Positions 27,969 through 36,681 of a DNA stretch of 64,000 nucleotides are shown piece by piece. The stretch is from Phyllobacterium brassicacearum (GTDB taxonomy: Bacteria; Pseudomonadota; Alphaproteobacteria; Rhizobiales; Rhizobiaceae). The stretch covers positions 124,001-188,000 of the forward strand of contig NZ_PGGO01000006.1 of NCBI RefSeq assembly GCF_003010955.1, given 5' to 3'. A program made the translations under genes and the position numbers. Within the stretch, counting starts at the first letter, position 1; every line of letters begins with the position of its first letter. Below the pieces are notes generated by a model. That model was not told where the DNA came from, ran no database searches, and worked only from the letters and a program-made list of their open reading frames with translations.

Positions 27969-29546
27969 ATGGCAGATTTCGTTGCAGTATTGAGGAAAAC
28001 AATTGGCGGGCTTGCGGACCCAACACCGGAGCTTCGTCAACGTGTATATGCAAAGGCTCGCGCAACGATTGAGCAGAAGCTTGCGGCGTTGAATGCTACC
28101 GAAGCTGTGGCGAAGCGTCAGGTAAAGGCGCTCGAGGATGCAATTGCGGAGGTCGAATCCGATTTCGTGCCGGCCGTCGAAGATTTTATACCAGCAGCGC
28201 CTGCACCCATTCCAGCGTCGCCGCCCGTGCCAGAGGTATCAGCGCCTCCGGTGGAGGCTTCTACGCAGTCAATTGCAATTCCAGAAAAATCGGTGCCGAA
28301 CTCCGCCCCGTCCTTCACTAGAGTGGGCTCGCAACCGGATGCACTTGAAGATTTTCTGATCAGCCACACCCCAAGCGAGGCCAAAGCCGAGCTCGAGGCG
28401 GAAAATTTTGGTCAAAACGACGCCGTGAGCGGTCCTCAAGCCGAAAACAGTGACGAAGCAAATCTAAACACCTCCACTGACGATAGCCATTCAAGTGACT
28501 ATGGCGTCTATACGCGACGCGGGACTATCAAGGAGCCGGCGCTGAAGCGCTCGCTAGTCCCTTTGCTTAGTATCTTTGCCATGCTCCTCGTGATTGCGGG
28601 AGCGGGTTATGCGGGCTGGACCTATCGTGGCAAGCTTGTCGAGGAGGCAAGTGCGGTGAAAGACTATCTGGCGGGCCTTACGAGCTCAAACTCGCCGGAA
28701 CAGCCAAAGCCGGAGGATACGGCAGCGAACAAACCAGCGGAGCCCGCGCAGCCAGCTCAGCCTGCGCCAGCTCCATCAGCAACCGGACCAGCGGAGCCGA
28801 AACCCGAGCCAAAACTGACGCAAAGACTGTTGCCCGACGGTCAGGAGATCAATCCGGGGCCGGCCAATGACACCCCGTCGCTCGGCGAAGGCACGTCCGT
28901 TGCTGCCTCAACGCCTGATCAGGCTGCAAAGCCACCCGCGGCGCCCGGTCAGCAGCAGGCCGCTGGTCAAGCGCAACCGCCCGCAGCGCTACCGATTGGC
29001 CAGAAAGCGTTCTTTTACGAGGAGCGTTCAGGCCAAGACGCGGGTACAGCGGACGCAGGTGGCGTTGTCTGGTCGGTCGTCCAGGAATCACCTGGCAACG
29101 ATCTTCCACCCGAACCCGCCATCCGGGCGGAAGTCACGGTCCCAGACCGTGGAATCAATCTGCGCATGATTATCCGGCGCAATGGCGATAAATCACTCCC
29201 TGCAAGTCATCTGGTCGAGATGATCTTTACCGTTCCTGATGGTTTTGCCGGTGGTTCGATTGATAATGTCTCGCGCATGACGTTCAAAGATACCGAGCAA
29301 TCGCCGGGTAGCCCGCTCGTCGGTATCCCGGCCAAGATCGCCGATAATTTCTTCATCATAGCGATGAACGATGCCAAGACGGCAATCGACACGAACATGT
29401 CCTTGATGCGCCGCCAGTCATGGATCGATATTCCAATCGCTTACAAGACCGGGCGTCGCGCTTTGATCACGCTTGAAAAGGGTCTCCCCGGGGAGAAGGC
29501 CTTTGATGATGTGTTGAAAGCCTGGGCCGCCAAGGCCGGGGGCTAG
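27969..29546 (+). CDS. single-pass membrane protein of unknown function downstream of purA
   Basis: Not recognised as a named family. Of 525 residues, about 1-70 are helical and charged (DFVAVLRKTIGGLADPTPEL, then RQRVYAKARATIEQK). A Pro/Ala/Glu-rich segment (about 75-185) and one membrane helix (about 198-218, VPLLSIFAMLLVIAGAGYAG) come next. A second Pro/Ala/Gln-rich linker (about 235-345) and a folded C-terminal domain (about 350-525, FFYEERSGQD, VTVPDRGINLRMIIRRNGD, RRALITLEKGLPGEKAFDDV) complete it. The layout suggests a cytosolic N-terminus with a periplasmic domain on a flexible stalk. It lies 54 bases after purA and ends at a bidirectional terminator. Confidence 0.8.
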   Translation: MADFVAVLRKTIGGLADPTPELRQRVYAKARATIEQKLAALNATEAVAKRQVKALEDAIAEVESDFVPAVEDFIPAAPAPIPASPPVPEVSAPPVEASTQSIAIPEKSVPNSAPSFTRVGSQPDALEDFLISHTPSEAKAELEAENFGQNDAVSGPQAENSDEANLNTSTDDSHSSDYGVYTRRGTIKEPALKRSLVPLLSIFAMLLVIAGAGYAGWTYRGKLVEEASAVKDYLAGLTSSNSPEQPKPEDTAANKPAEPAQPAQPAPAPSATGPAEPKPEPKLTQRLLPDGQEINPGPANDTPSLGEGTSVAASTPDQAAKPPAAPGQQQAAGQAQPPAALPIGQKAFFYEERSGQDAGTADAGGVVWSVVQESPGNDLPPEPAIRAEVTVPDRGINLRMIIRRNGDKSLPASHLVEMIFTVPDGFAGGSIDNVSRMTFKDTEQSPGSPLVGIPAKIADNFFIIAMNDAKTAIDTNMSLMRRQSWIDIPIAYKTGRRALITLEKGLPGEKAFDDVLKAWAAKAGG

Positions 29547-29552
29547 CAAGTC

Positions 29553-29583
29553 ACAAAAAAGGCCGCATCAAGCGGCCTTTTTC
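29553..29583. terminator. bidirectional rho-independent terminator
   Basis: AAAAAAGGCCGC paired with GCGGCCTTTTT around ATCAA, between the convergent membrane-protein gene and rpoH. Both strands give a T tract after the stem. Confidence 0.88.
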
Positions 29584-29603
29584 TTAGTCGGATGGCATAT
29601 GTA

Positions 29604-30515
29604 TCAACGGGCATCAGAGCCCGTAGAAACCAGGGCCTTCTGCTGTTTTGCCGCGGCCGCCTTCACTGCGTCCTGGACTTTCTCAAAGGCCCGCACCTCG
29701 ATCTGGCGAACGCGTTCACGGCTGATGCCAAATTCCGTTGACAGGTCTTCAAGCGTTACCGGATCGTCGGCGAGGCGCCGCGCCTGGAAAATACGGCGTT
29801 CCCGTTCGTTGAGTGACGACATGGCACCGGAAAGCATCTCACGGCGGTTTTCCAGTTCGTCCTGTTCGATCAGCATCTCTTCAGCGCTGTCGTGGTCGTC
29901 AACGAGCCAGTCCTGCCAATCGCCACCAGCTTCACCGTCGGAAGAACGAATTGGCGCGTTCAAAGACGCATCGCCGGACAAGCGACGGTTCATCGAAATC
30001 ACTTCATCTTCAGATACGCTGAGGCGCGTCGCGATTTCCTTGACCTGTTCGGGGTTGAGGTCGCCATCGTCCAACGCCTGGATCTTGCTCTTGACCTTGC
30101 GCAGGTTGAAGAACAGGCGTTTCTGATTGGCAGTCGTGCCCATCTTGACCAGGCTCCATGAGCGCAGCACGTATTCCTGGATGGATGCCTTGATCCACCA
30201 CATGGCATAGGTGGCGAGGCGGAAACCGCGTTCCGGCTCAAACCGCTTTACAGCCTGCATCAGGCCGACATTACCTTCGGAGATGACCTCGCCAATTGGC
30301 AGGCCATAGCCGCGATACCCCATCGCAATTTTGGCGACGAGCCTTAGATGACTTGTAACAAGTTTGTGCGCCGCTTTGGGATCAGCGTGCTCCAGATACC
30401 GCTTGGCGAGCATGTACTCTTCCTGCGGTTCGAGCATGGGAAAACGACGGATTTCTTCAAGGTAGCGGGTCAAACCACCGTCACCACCTAAGATACTTGG
30501 AAGACTTTGGGCCAC
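29604..30515 (-). CDS. rpoH: RNA polymerase heat-shock sigma factor RpoH (sigma-32)
   Basis: Sigma-70 family factor of 303 residues. Region 2 has ATYAMWWIKASIQEYVLRSW (about 92-111), followed directly by the RpoH box in QKRLFFNLRKVKSK (about 121-134). Region 4 is LNERERRIFQARRLADDPVT and FGISRERVRQIEVRAFEKVQ (about 228-280). It directs heat-shock and envelope-stress transcription; many alphaproteobacteria have more than one copy. It is preceded on the same strand by rluD across 241 bases, which must hold its promoter. Confidence 0.95.
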   Translation of the reverse strand: MAQSLPSILGGDGGLTRYLEEIRRFPMLEPQEEYMLAKRYLEHADPKAAHKLVTSHLRLVAKIAMGYRGYGLPIGEVISEGNVGLMQAVKRFEPERGFRLATYAMWWIKASIQEYVLRSWSLVKMGTTANQKRLFFNLRKVKSKIQALDDGDLNPEQVKEIATRLSVSEDEVISMNRRLSGDASLNAPIRSSDGEAGGDWQDWLVDDHDSAEEMLIEQDELENRREMLSGAMSSLNERERRIFQARRLADDPVTLEDLSTEFGISRERVRQIEVRAFEKVQDAVKAAAAKQQKALVSTGSDAR

Positions 30516-30756
30516 AGAGCACCCCTCCTCATTTTGGAATAGCCCCCATTATCGGCAGGCCGCACCACCGGCCCGCCCATAGCTTGGCGCGAACAGAGTA
30601 GTGCCATCAATATATAGGTAGCATTTTGTCAAAAACACGGTGCGTTAAGCGACGAAATAATCTGTCACATAAACGTGAACGATACAGTCAGGATTTTGCG
30701 CATGCGATGTGTAAATGCTCGAGCGGCTGAATGGTTCCATTGTTGTTGCATTTTTT

Positions 30757-31761
30757 CTAGACCATACTGCTTTGAAACGCTTCCAGCAATGCTGCCATAT
30801 CATCCGGTAGCGGAGCCTCGAAATGCAGAATCTCGCCGGTTGATGGGTGCTCGAAAGCGAGAAGTCTGGCGTGCAATGCCTGCCGCGTAAATCCTTTGAC
30901 AATGCTTTGGAGCGGTTCAGCGAGTTTGTTGGCCTTGGTCTTGTAGGCACTGCCATACTCCAGATCACCTACGAGTGGATGACCAATATGGGCCATGTGC
31001 ACGCGTATCTGATGTGTTCTGCCTGTTTCCAAGACGCATTCCACAAGGGAAGCGAGGGCCGTGGCATCTTCCTTTGCCCCAAAACGTTCCTGCACCTCAA
31101 AATGCGTTACGGCGTGGCGGGCATCATCACGCTCTTCATGGACCACAGCCTGTTTGGTACGGTCGCGATGGGAGCGGCCGAGCGGGGCATCGATGGTCCC
31201 GGTCGTCCGGTCGGGGGTGCCCCAGACGATCGCAAGGTATGCGCGCTCCAGATCGCCTGTACGACCATGATCGGCAAATTGCGCGCTCAGGTGACGATGG
31301 GCAAGATCATTCTTGGCTACGACCATGACGCCGCTGGTTTCCTTGTCGAGGCGATGCACAATACCGGGTCGCTTGACACCGCCGATGCCCGACAATGTGT
31401 CACCGCAATGGTGAATCAGTGCGTTGACGAGCGTGCCGGTCCAATTGCCGTTGCCCGGATGCACGACGAGCCCTGCAGGCTTGTTGATGACAATGAGGTC
31501 AGTATCTTCATAGAGAATATCAAGCGCAATTTCCTCGCCCTTCGGGGTGGCATCTTCGGGTTCGGGGATCTGGATAGTAATATTAAGACCTTCACGCAGT
31601 TTGTGCTTGGTCTCCGTGACGATCCTGCCTTCAACACTGACTTGGCCCTCATTGATCAGTGATTGAATGCGGTTCCGCGACAGGTCCGGCGCCAATTGGG
31701 CTGAGAGCCAGGCGTCCAGCCTTTTGCCGGAAGCTTCATTGTCGGTAATTAACTCTTTCAA
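30757..31761 (-). CDS. rluD: ribosomal large-subunit pseudouridine synthase, RluA family (RluD-like)
   Basis: Enzyme of 334 residues. An N-terminal S4 RNA-binding domain (about 15-75, RLDAWLSAQLAPDLSRNRIQ) precedes the catalytic domain with HRLDKETSGVMVVAKN (about 145-160, catalytic Asp) and TGRTHQIRVHMAHIGHPLVG. RluD makes the pseudouridines of helix 69 in 23S rRNA. A much longer frame reaches 32250, but it would run through the divergent DUF6476 gene. The likely start is TTG 31761, preceded by GGGACGAGG, leaving 54 bases between the divergent pair. Confidence 0.88.
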   Translation of the reverse strand: MKELITDNEASGKRLDAWLSAQLAPDLSRNRIQSLINEGQVSVEGRIVTETKHKLREGLNITIQIPEPEDATPKGEEIALDILYEDTDLIVINKPAGLVVHPGNGNWTGTLVNALIHHCGDTLSGIGGVKRPGIVHRLDKETSGVMVVAKNDLAHRHLSAQFADHGRTGDLERAYLAIVWGTPDRTTGTIDAPLGRSHRDRTKQAVVHEERDDARHAVTHFEVQERFGAKEDATALASLVECVLETGRTHQIRVHMAHIGHPLVGDLEYGSAYKTKANKLAEPLQSIVKGFTRQALHARLLAFEHPSTGEILHFEAPLPDDMAALLEAFQSSMV

Positions 31762-31815
31762 AGACCTCGTCCCTTCGTTACAGAGGCTTGGTTTCGAAAC
31801 CTCGGAGATGCCTAT

Positions 31816-32214
31816 ATGGCCAACATCAATCCAGACTTGGATGCGGAAGAAGCACCTCTCGATCCAACTATGGAGCGGGTACGCCGCAAAATGATCCGGC
31901 TTCTCGCTGTTTCCATCGGCATTATGGTGATTGGTCTTATGGCGGTGCTTGCCGCCATTGTCTACAAGATTAACCAGCCGGTGCAGGAAGTGGCGACAGC
32001 TGCGCGTTCCGATATCCCGGAGCAACCACTTGGTGCGGCTCTTGCCGGTGAGGCGATCACACTTGATCCCGGTACCCGCATACTTTCGCATAACCTTTCG
32101 GACAATACGCTGTCCCTTGAAACAAGGCTCGGAGATGGCACCCGCCAGGTTCTGCTCTACGATTTGGCGAGCAAGCGTGTCGTCGCGCGTATATCGGAGG
32201 CCGCCGGTAATTAG
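31816..32214 (+). CDS. DUF6476 family membrane protein
   Basis: Small protein of 132 residues with one membrane helix (about 33-57, LLAVSIGIMVIGLMAVLAAIV) and a C-terminal beta-rich periplasmic part (about 75-132, LDPGTRILSHNLSDNTLSLE, then LLYDLASKRVVARI). The pattern is that of DUF6476, an alphaproteobacterial family of unknown function often encoded opposite rluD-type genes. It lies 91 bases before tRNA-Glu. Confidence 0.75.
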   Translation: MANINPDLDAEEAPLDPTMERVRRKMIRLLAVSIGIMVIGLMAVLAAIVYKINQPVQEVATAARSDIPEQPLGAALAGEAITLDPGTRILSHNLSDNTLSLETRLGDGTRQVLLYDLASKRVVARISEAAGN

Positions 32215-32305
32215 ATCGAGTGGCGGCGTGTTTACGTCAATGGCAAGCAAATCACCATTGCACTTTCTCGGGAGCTTGATTATACCCGCCTGATCAACCG
32301 GCTAC

Positions 32306-32380
32306 GCGCCCATCGTCTAGCGGTCAGGACGGCGCCCTCTCACGGCGCAAACAGGGGTTCGATTCCCCTTGGGCGTACCA
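32306..32380 (+). tRNA. tRNA-Glu (anticodon CTC)
   Basis: A complete cloverleaf of 75 nt with encoded CCA. The acceptor GCGCCCA pairs with TGGGCGT (one G-T), the anticodon stem GCGCC/GGCGC encloses loop CTCTCAC (anticodon CTC), and the T arm contains GGTTCGATTCC. Confidence 0.97.
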
Positions 32381-32448
32381 GGCTTCCCTCACATTGTCCT
32401 TGCCAAGATAATGATGATCAAAACGACTTTTCGGAAGGCGGCACCCCG

Positions 32449-33219
32449 ATGAGGTTGCCTTGGTCTGAAATCCTAACAAAAATTCGCCGGTCTGTGGTCT
32501 ACAGAATATTGCGACCTCGCGCGCCTTCGCATCCCGTCGCGTTCACTGGACCAGTTGTCGTTGTTGGGTCGGCACCCGTTTCGACGGTGCCCGTCGGGTT
32601 CAGCAACCAGTTTCATGTAATCACGGTCAACGGGTCGCAAAGCATCCTCGATCGGTGGGGAATTGACGTTCCAGATGCGACCTTCATGCAATTCAATCAG
32701 GTCGAGGGGCAAACAACCAATGCCATCCACGTACGCAAGGTTCTGAACGGAAGACGGACTGGGCTCCTTTACGTCGTACGCTGGCCCAAAAGCTTTGACG
32801 CGCTTCAGCAAGGGATCGCCGCGTTCAACTACGCCTACGATGATGTGAAAATGGTCAACCGCTTAAAGCGCATGGCGATGTATGAGGCGGTGATGGGAGG
32901 CCTCAACGTTGAAATCGATGATGATATGAAATTCTCGAACGGCATCACGGCGGTGTTCTATGCCATCATCAGCGGTGCCAAGGCAGTGATCATCAGTGGC
33001 ATCAATCCCGATTCCTCGGGACACGTTTATAACGATGCCAATCTCAAGCGTCTGCATGCCGGCACTGACAAACAGATTTTGCAGGCCCTCATTGATCGAG
33101 GTTACCCCATCTACACGGCAGATCTCGAAGTTGCCACGGCGTCTGGCGTGCCGTTATGGACAGAGGAGGCTCTCATGAGATTCGGCGCGGCCAGCCCAAG
33201 GGAACGATCTGGACCATAA
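32449..33219 (+). CDS. unknown protein with GT42/DUF115-like fold signatures
   Basis: Protein of 256 residues not assignable to a named family. A basic N-terminus leads to VVVVGSAP (36-43), resembling the nucleotide-sugar binding loop of GT42 sialyltransferases and DUF115 enzymes. SNGITAVFYAIISGAKAVII (163-182) then SGINPDSSGHVYN (183-195) corresponds to the family's second conserved block (S-T/N-G, then G-x-D/N and His). It has no signal peptide or membrane helix. It heads three glycosyltransferase-like genes right after tRNA-Glu, which supports a sugar-transfer role. Assignment is an inference from motif spacing. Confidence 0.6.
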   Translation: MRLPWSEILTKIRRSVVYRILRPRAPSHPVAFTGPVVVVGSAPVSTVPVGFSNQFHVITVNGSQSILDRWGIDVPDATFMQFNQVEGQTTNAIHVRKVLNGRRTGLLYVVRWPKSFDALQQGIAAFNYAYDDVKMVNRLKRMAMYEAVMGGLNVEIDDDMKFSNGITAVFYAIISGAKAVIISGINPDSSGHVYNDANLKRLHAGTDKQILQALIDRGYPIYTADLEVATASGVPLWTEEALMRFGAASPRERSGP

Positions 33220-33249
33220 AAAGGGCCGCCCGCCGGGCGACCTTTATTT
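33220..33249. terminator. probable bidirectional terminator
   Basis: AAAGG pairs with CCTTT and CGCC with GGCG, with a small internal mismatch, between convergent genes. T-rich or A-rich flanks occur on both sides. It begins right after the stop of the GT42-like gene. Confidence 0.55.
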
Positions 33250-33269
33250 CAGATCAGCCTATTCAACCA

Positions 33270-33971
33270 TCAAATGATTTTCCAGTTTGGATCGACGGCG
33301 GTAGCGGCAGCGCGCCACTCGTCGGCATAGTCCACATTCTGCCAATCCTTGAACCACGGCCCGCCGTTGGTAAAATGCACAGCGTTTGGATAGCCAGTCG
33401 CCGGCTTTTCATTCCAACCCTCCAGCCAGTTCCATTCAACCGGAACCTCGCCGATCTCATCGTCCTGAGCCCATTGCATCCGGTGCAGGTAGGCGCCGCT
33501 CTCGCGGTTGATCAGTTCCGGCGTGAGCTTACGTGTGGATGGATGGTCGCAATTGAACAGCATGAACGACGACCAGTTCTTCCTCGGGTAACTGGTTTGG
33601 ACCTTGCCGTCCATCTTCGTGCCTTCCTTCGGCGTGTAGTCGTGTTTGACGCAGATCACAGCTTTCGTTTTGTCCCGGTATTCAAGTAATTTGGCCACGT
33701 CGCCAAAGAACAGAAAATCGCAATCGCAGAACAATGCCCAGCCCTTATATCCGGCGAGCCAAGGTGTGAAGAAACGTGAGTAGGTGAACTCGGTTGAGGC
33801 CAGCGGATCGATATCACGCGTATAGGCGCCTTTTTCTACGAGTTCGTCCAGTTTGATCGGTACTACCCGGACGGGGATGGTCGCATGCTTCAATACGGTG
33901 CTCTTGGCGACGTCATAGGCAATCGGTTCGCGAGAGTCCCATCCGACGTAGATATCAAGATCATTCTGCAT
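33270..33971 (-). CDS. glycosyltransferase (GT8-like, nucleotide-sugar fold)
   Basis: Cytoplasmic protein of 233 residues. It opens with LDIYVGWDSREPIAYDVAKS, as in GT8-type nucleotide-diphospho-sugar transferases. The metal-binding DxD motif is in WALFCDCDFLFFGD (about 78-91). Further conserved-looking blocks are SFMLFNCDHPSTRKL and AVHFTNGGPWFKDW, the latter like the C-terminal HxxGxxKPW block of GT8. Acceptor and sugar are unknown. It is convergent with the GT42-like gene and separated by 231 bases from the divergent GT2-like gene. Confidence 0.75.
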   Translation of the reverse strand: MQNDLDIYVGWDSREPIAYDVAKSTVLKHATIPVRVVPIKLDELVEKGAYTRDIDPLASTEFTYSRFFTPWLAGYKGWALFCDCDFLFFGDVAKLLEYRDKTKAVICVKHDYTPKEGTKMDGKVQTSYPRKNWSSFMLFNCDHPSTRKLTPELINRESGAYLHRMQWAQDDEIGEVPVEWNWLEGWNEKPATGYPNAVHFTNGGPWFKDWQNVDYADEWRAAATAVDPNWKII

Positions 33972-34202
33972 AATGCCTCGCTTCTTATTCTGAGAGTCCG
34001 AGTAGGGTTTTAAACGAAATGCTGAAAAGAAAAACCCTCCTTGCCGCCAAATTGGGGTGGACGTTGCCGCTTTTACACCAGTTCAGATATATAACCACGG
34101 TCATCGGTCACACTTGACGTTGCACGCCCGCATGTTTAATCGGTCGATCTCCTGGGGTCATATCGAGCAAGGACCGGCTCTCTTTCAAGGCGGAATTACC
34201 TA

Positions 34203-35264
34203 TTGAAACGACACCAATCTTTCTTGTTCCCAAGGATGGAAATTCCTTTTCCGTACCGTTCTGACAGCCCCTCCGCTTTCCCTAAAAGCAAGAGCCATTC
34301 GCTGCTTACGCGTTGGCGCAACATCAATGTAAGGAAGCGTCACGATCCGGTGAAGATATATCCGCTGCGAACAGGCGATATCCGTCCGCTGGGCCCGGAA
34401 GACATACCGCTCATTTTTCTGACGCATAACAGCATTCAGTTTCTGCCGTCATTTCTTGCACACTACCGCAATCTGGGTGTTACGCGGTTCCTATGTGTGG
34501 ATGACCAGTCGACAGATGGCACGCGAGAAAACCTGCTCAAGGAGAAAGATGTCGACGTTTTTGGTTCGGATGTAAGGTACCGCCAGGCAAATGGAGGAAA
34601 TCTCTGGCGCGAGGCATTGGTCCGCATTTTTGGAACCAAACGCTGGTACATGAACGTCGATTGCGATGAGTATCTTGTCTATGACGGGTGTGAGACGAGA
34701 AAACTACCTGAGTTGATCGCCGCGTTGGAAGCCAAGGGCGTGCTGCACTGTCCGGCACCAATGATCGATTGTTATCCATCGAATTCAATCAAATCGGCGG
34801 TTTTCGATGGCTCCACGGATATCATGCCCTGGCAAATCGCCAATTCGTTTGACCGGCAAGGATACCGTCTGTTCCGGACCAGTTCGGCCATGACTATGAT
34901 GGGAGGGCCTAGAGACAGGTTGCTGGATGACCCTGAGCACTACGATGAATTGATGAAATACCCGCTTCTCTTCGTTGAGCATGAGATAGCGTTCACGATC
35001 AGCATCCACAAGCCATGGCCGTTCGATCGAAACTTTTCGCCAATCTACGGGTCACTCCTGCACTTCAAGTTTTTCAGTGAAACGGAGGAATTCGTCAAGA
35101 AGGCGATAGCGGGCGGTCAATACTTTAAAGGTTCTCGCGCCTACAAGACCATGCTGGAGGCTATTACGGCCGGTAAGCTCGACAACCTCAACTCGAATGT
35201 GTCGGTTCAATACCAAGGTTCAAAGCAGTTGCTGGACCTCGGTTTCTTTAAAAGCGCATTCTGA
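34203..35264 (+). CDS. glycosyltransferase family 2-like protein (Glyco_tranf_2_4 type)
   Basis: Protein of 353 residues. A basic N-terminal tail (about 1-60) leads to a GT-A fold: LIFLTHNSIQFLPSFLAHYR (about 75-94), then FLCVDDQSTDGTRENLL. A second acidic motif WYMNVDCDEYLVYD (about 155-168) supplies the metal ligands. This matches the glycosyl transferase 2_4/GT92-like group that often acts on lipopolysaccharide or exopolysaccharide. The frame starts with TTG 34203 behind AAGGCGGA; an ATG at 34236 lacks a good ribosome site. It ends two bases from the convergent lactate dehydrogenase gene. Confidence 0.75.
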   Translation: MKRHQSFLFPRMEIPFPYRSDSPSAFPKSKSHSLLTRWRNINVRKRHDPVKIYPLRTGDIRPLGPEDIPLIFLTHNSIQFLPSFLAHYRNLGVTRFLCVDDQSTDGTRENLLKEKDVDVFGSDVRYRQANGGNLWREALVRIFGTKRWYMNVDCDEYLVYDGCETRKLPELIAALEAKGVLHCPAPMIDCYPSNSIKSAVFDGSTDIMPWQIANSFDRQGYRLFRTSSAMTMMGGPRDRLLDDPEHYDELMKYPLLFVEHEIAFTISIHKPWPFDRNFSPIYGSLLHFKFFSETEEFVKKAIAGGQYFKGSRAYKTMLEAITAGKLDNLNSNVSVQYQGSKQLLDLGFFKSAF

Positions 35265-35266
35265 GA

Positions 35267-36469
35267 TTACGCCTCAGCAGATCGCGCCCGCTTCTTCTTG
35301 ACTTCGGCAATACGCGGCTTGGTCTCCAGACCGCTCTTGTAAAGATTGTTCCGATCGAGATTCTTCACGTCTCTTTCGCCGCATAGAGCCATGGTGGTGT
35401 CCAGTTCCTTGCGGATAATCTCCAGCGCTTCGGTTACACCCTGCTTACCGCCTGCACCCAGACCGTAAAGAAATGCACGACCGATGAAGGTGCCCTTGGC
35501 GCCGATAGCGAGCGCTTTCAGCACGTCTTGTCCCGAGCGTATACCACCATCGAAAAGGACTTCGATCTTGTCGCCAACCGCATCGACAATGTCGGCCAGG
35601 ACGGAAATCGACGACGGGGCGCCGTCGAGCTGGCGGCCACCGTGATTGGATACGATGATTGCATCAGCACCTGTAGTGACAGCCAATTTTGCGTCTTCGA
35701 CGTCGAGAATGCCCTTGATGATCAGCTTGCCGCCCCAGCGTTCCTTGATCCAGGCAACGTCGTTCCAGGAAAGGCGCGGGTCGAACTGCTCGGCCGTCCA
35801 GGTCGACAATGACGACAGATCCGCGACGCCTTTGGCGTGGCCGACAATATTGCGGAATGTGCGGCGCTCGGTCTTGAGCATGCCCATGCACCATCGGGGA
35901 CGTGTGGCCATCTGCCAGATGTGTTTCGGCGTGAACTTCGGTGGAGCTGAAAGACCGTTGCGGATGTCCTTGTGGCGCTGGCCAAGAATTTGCAGATCGA
36001 GCGTCAGCACCAGAGCAGAACATTTGGCTGCCTTGGCGCGGTCAATCAGGTTGTAGATGAAATCACGATCCCGCATCACGTAGAGCTGGAACCAGAATGG
36101 CTTGGTCGTGGCAGACGCAACGTCCTCGATGGAACAAATGCTCATGGTTGAAAGTGTAAATGGAACGCCGAACTCTTCGGCTGCCTGGGCCGCCAGCATC
36201 TCACCATCCGCATGCTGCATGCCGGTCAGACCGGTCGGAGCAAGGGCGACGGGCATGGAAACCGTTTGACCGATCATAGTGCTTTCGAGCGTCCGGTCGG
36301 TCATGTCGACAGCGACGCGCTGGCGCAACTGAATCTTGCGGAAGTCCTCCTCATTGGCCCGGTAGGTGCTTTCTGTCCAAGCACCTGAATCCGCATAGTC
36401 GAAGAACATTTTTGGTACGCGGCGCTGCGCAATTCTTTTCAGGTCAGCGATCTCAACTGTCTTTGGCAT
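35267..36469 (-). CDS. lldD: FMN-dependent L-lactate dehydrogenase / alpha-hydroxyacid dehydrogenase
   Basis: Flavoenzyme of 400 residues, usually bound to the inner-membrane face, oxidising L-lactate to pyruvate into the respiratory chain. The N-terminal VPKMFFDYADSGAWTE, FMN-site PVALAPTGLTGMQHADGE, catalytic His/Arg block IIVSNHGGRQLDGAPSS (about 275-291) and the phosphate-binding FDGGIRSGQDVLKALAIGAK (about 309-328) are all present. The C-terminal IIRKELDTTMALCG is typical. A related 2-hydroxyacid (for example mandelate or glycolate) cannot be ruled out. It is divergent from a hydroxyacid reductase gene. Confidence 0.9.
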   Translation of the reverse strand: MPKTVEIADLKRIAQRRVPKMFFDYADSGAWTESTYRANEEDFRKIQLRQRVAVDMTDRTLESTMIGQTVSMPVALAPTGLTGMQHADGEMLAAQAAEEFGVPFTLSTMSICSIEDVASATTKPFWFQLYVMRDRDFIYNLIDRAKAAKCSALVLTLDLQILGQRHKDIRNGLSAPPKFTPKHIWQMATRPRWCMGMLKTERRTFRNIVGHAKGVADLSSLSTWTAEQFDPRLSWNDVAWIKERWGGKLIIKGILDVEDAKLAVTTGADAIIVSNHGGRQLDGAPSSISVLADIVDAVGDKIEVLFDGGIRSGQDVLKALAIGAKGTFIGRAFLYGLGAGGKQGVTEALEIIRKELDTTMALCGERDVKNLDRNNLYKSGLETKPRIAEVKKKRARSAEA

Positions 36470-36681
36470 TTTTCCGTCCCGAAGCCTTCTGGTCTGTTGT
36501 TCTCATACTAATGGATGCCGCAATGCAAGTGCCAGCGGGAAATTCCTGCTATCCAGTCCAATTAATCATATGCGGGGACACACTTCATGGGTAAATTCAA
36601 CAAACAAGGATTTGTGTTCATCGCAGAAGTTTCGCTATGGTCGGCGCTACGCTGAATTGTGCTGCAAAGGAATGTGATTCG

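Noticed and set aside
32306-35264. possible integrated island at tRNA-Glu
   Set aside because: I found no second copy of the tRNA 3' end and no integrase within the segment, so island boundaries cannot be supported.
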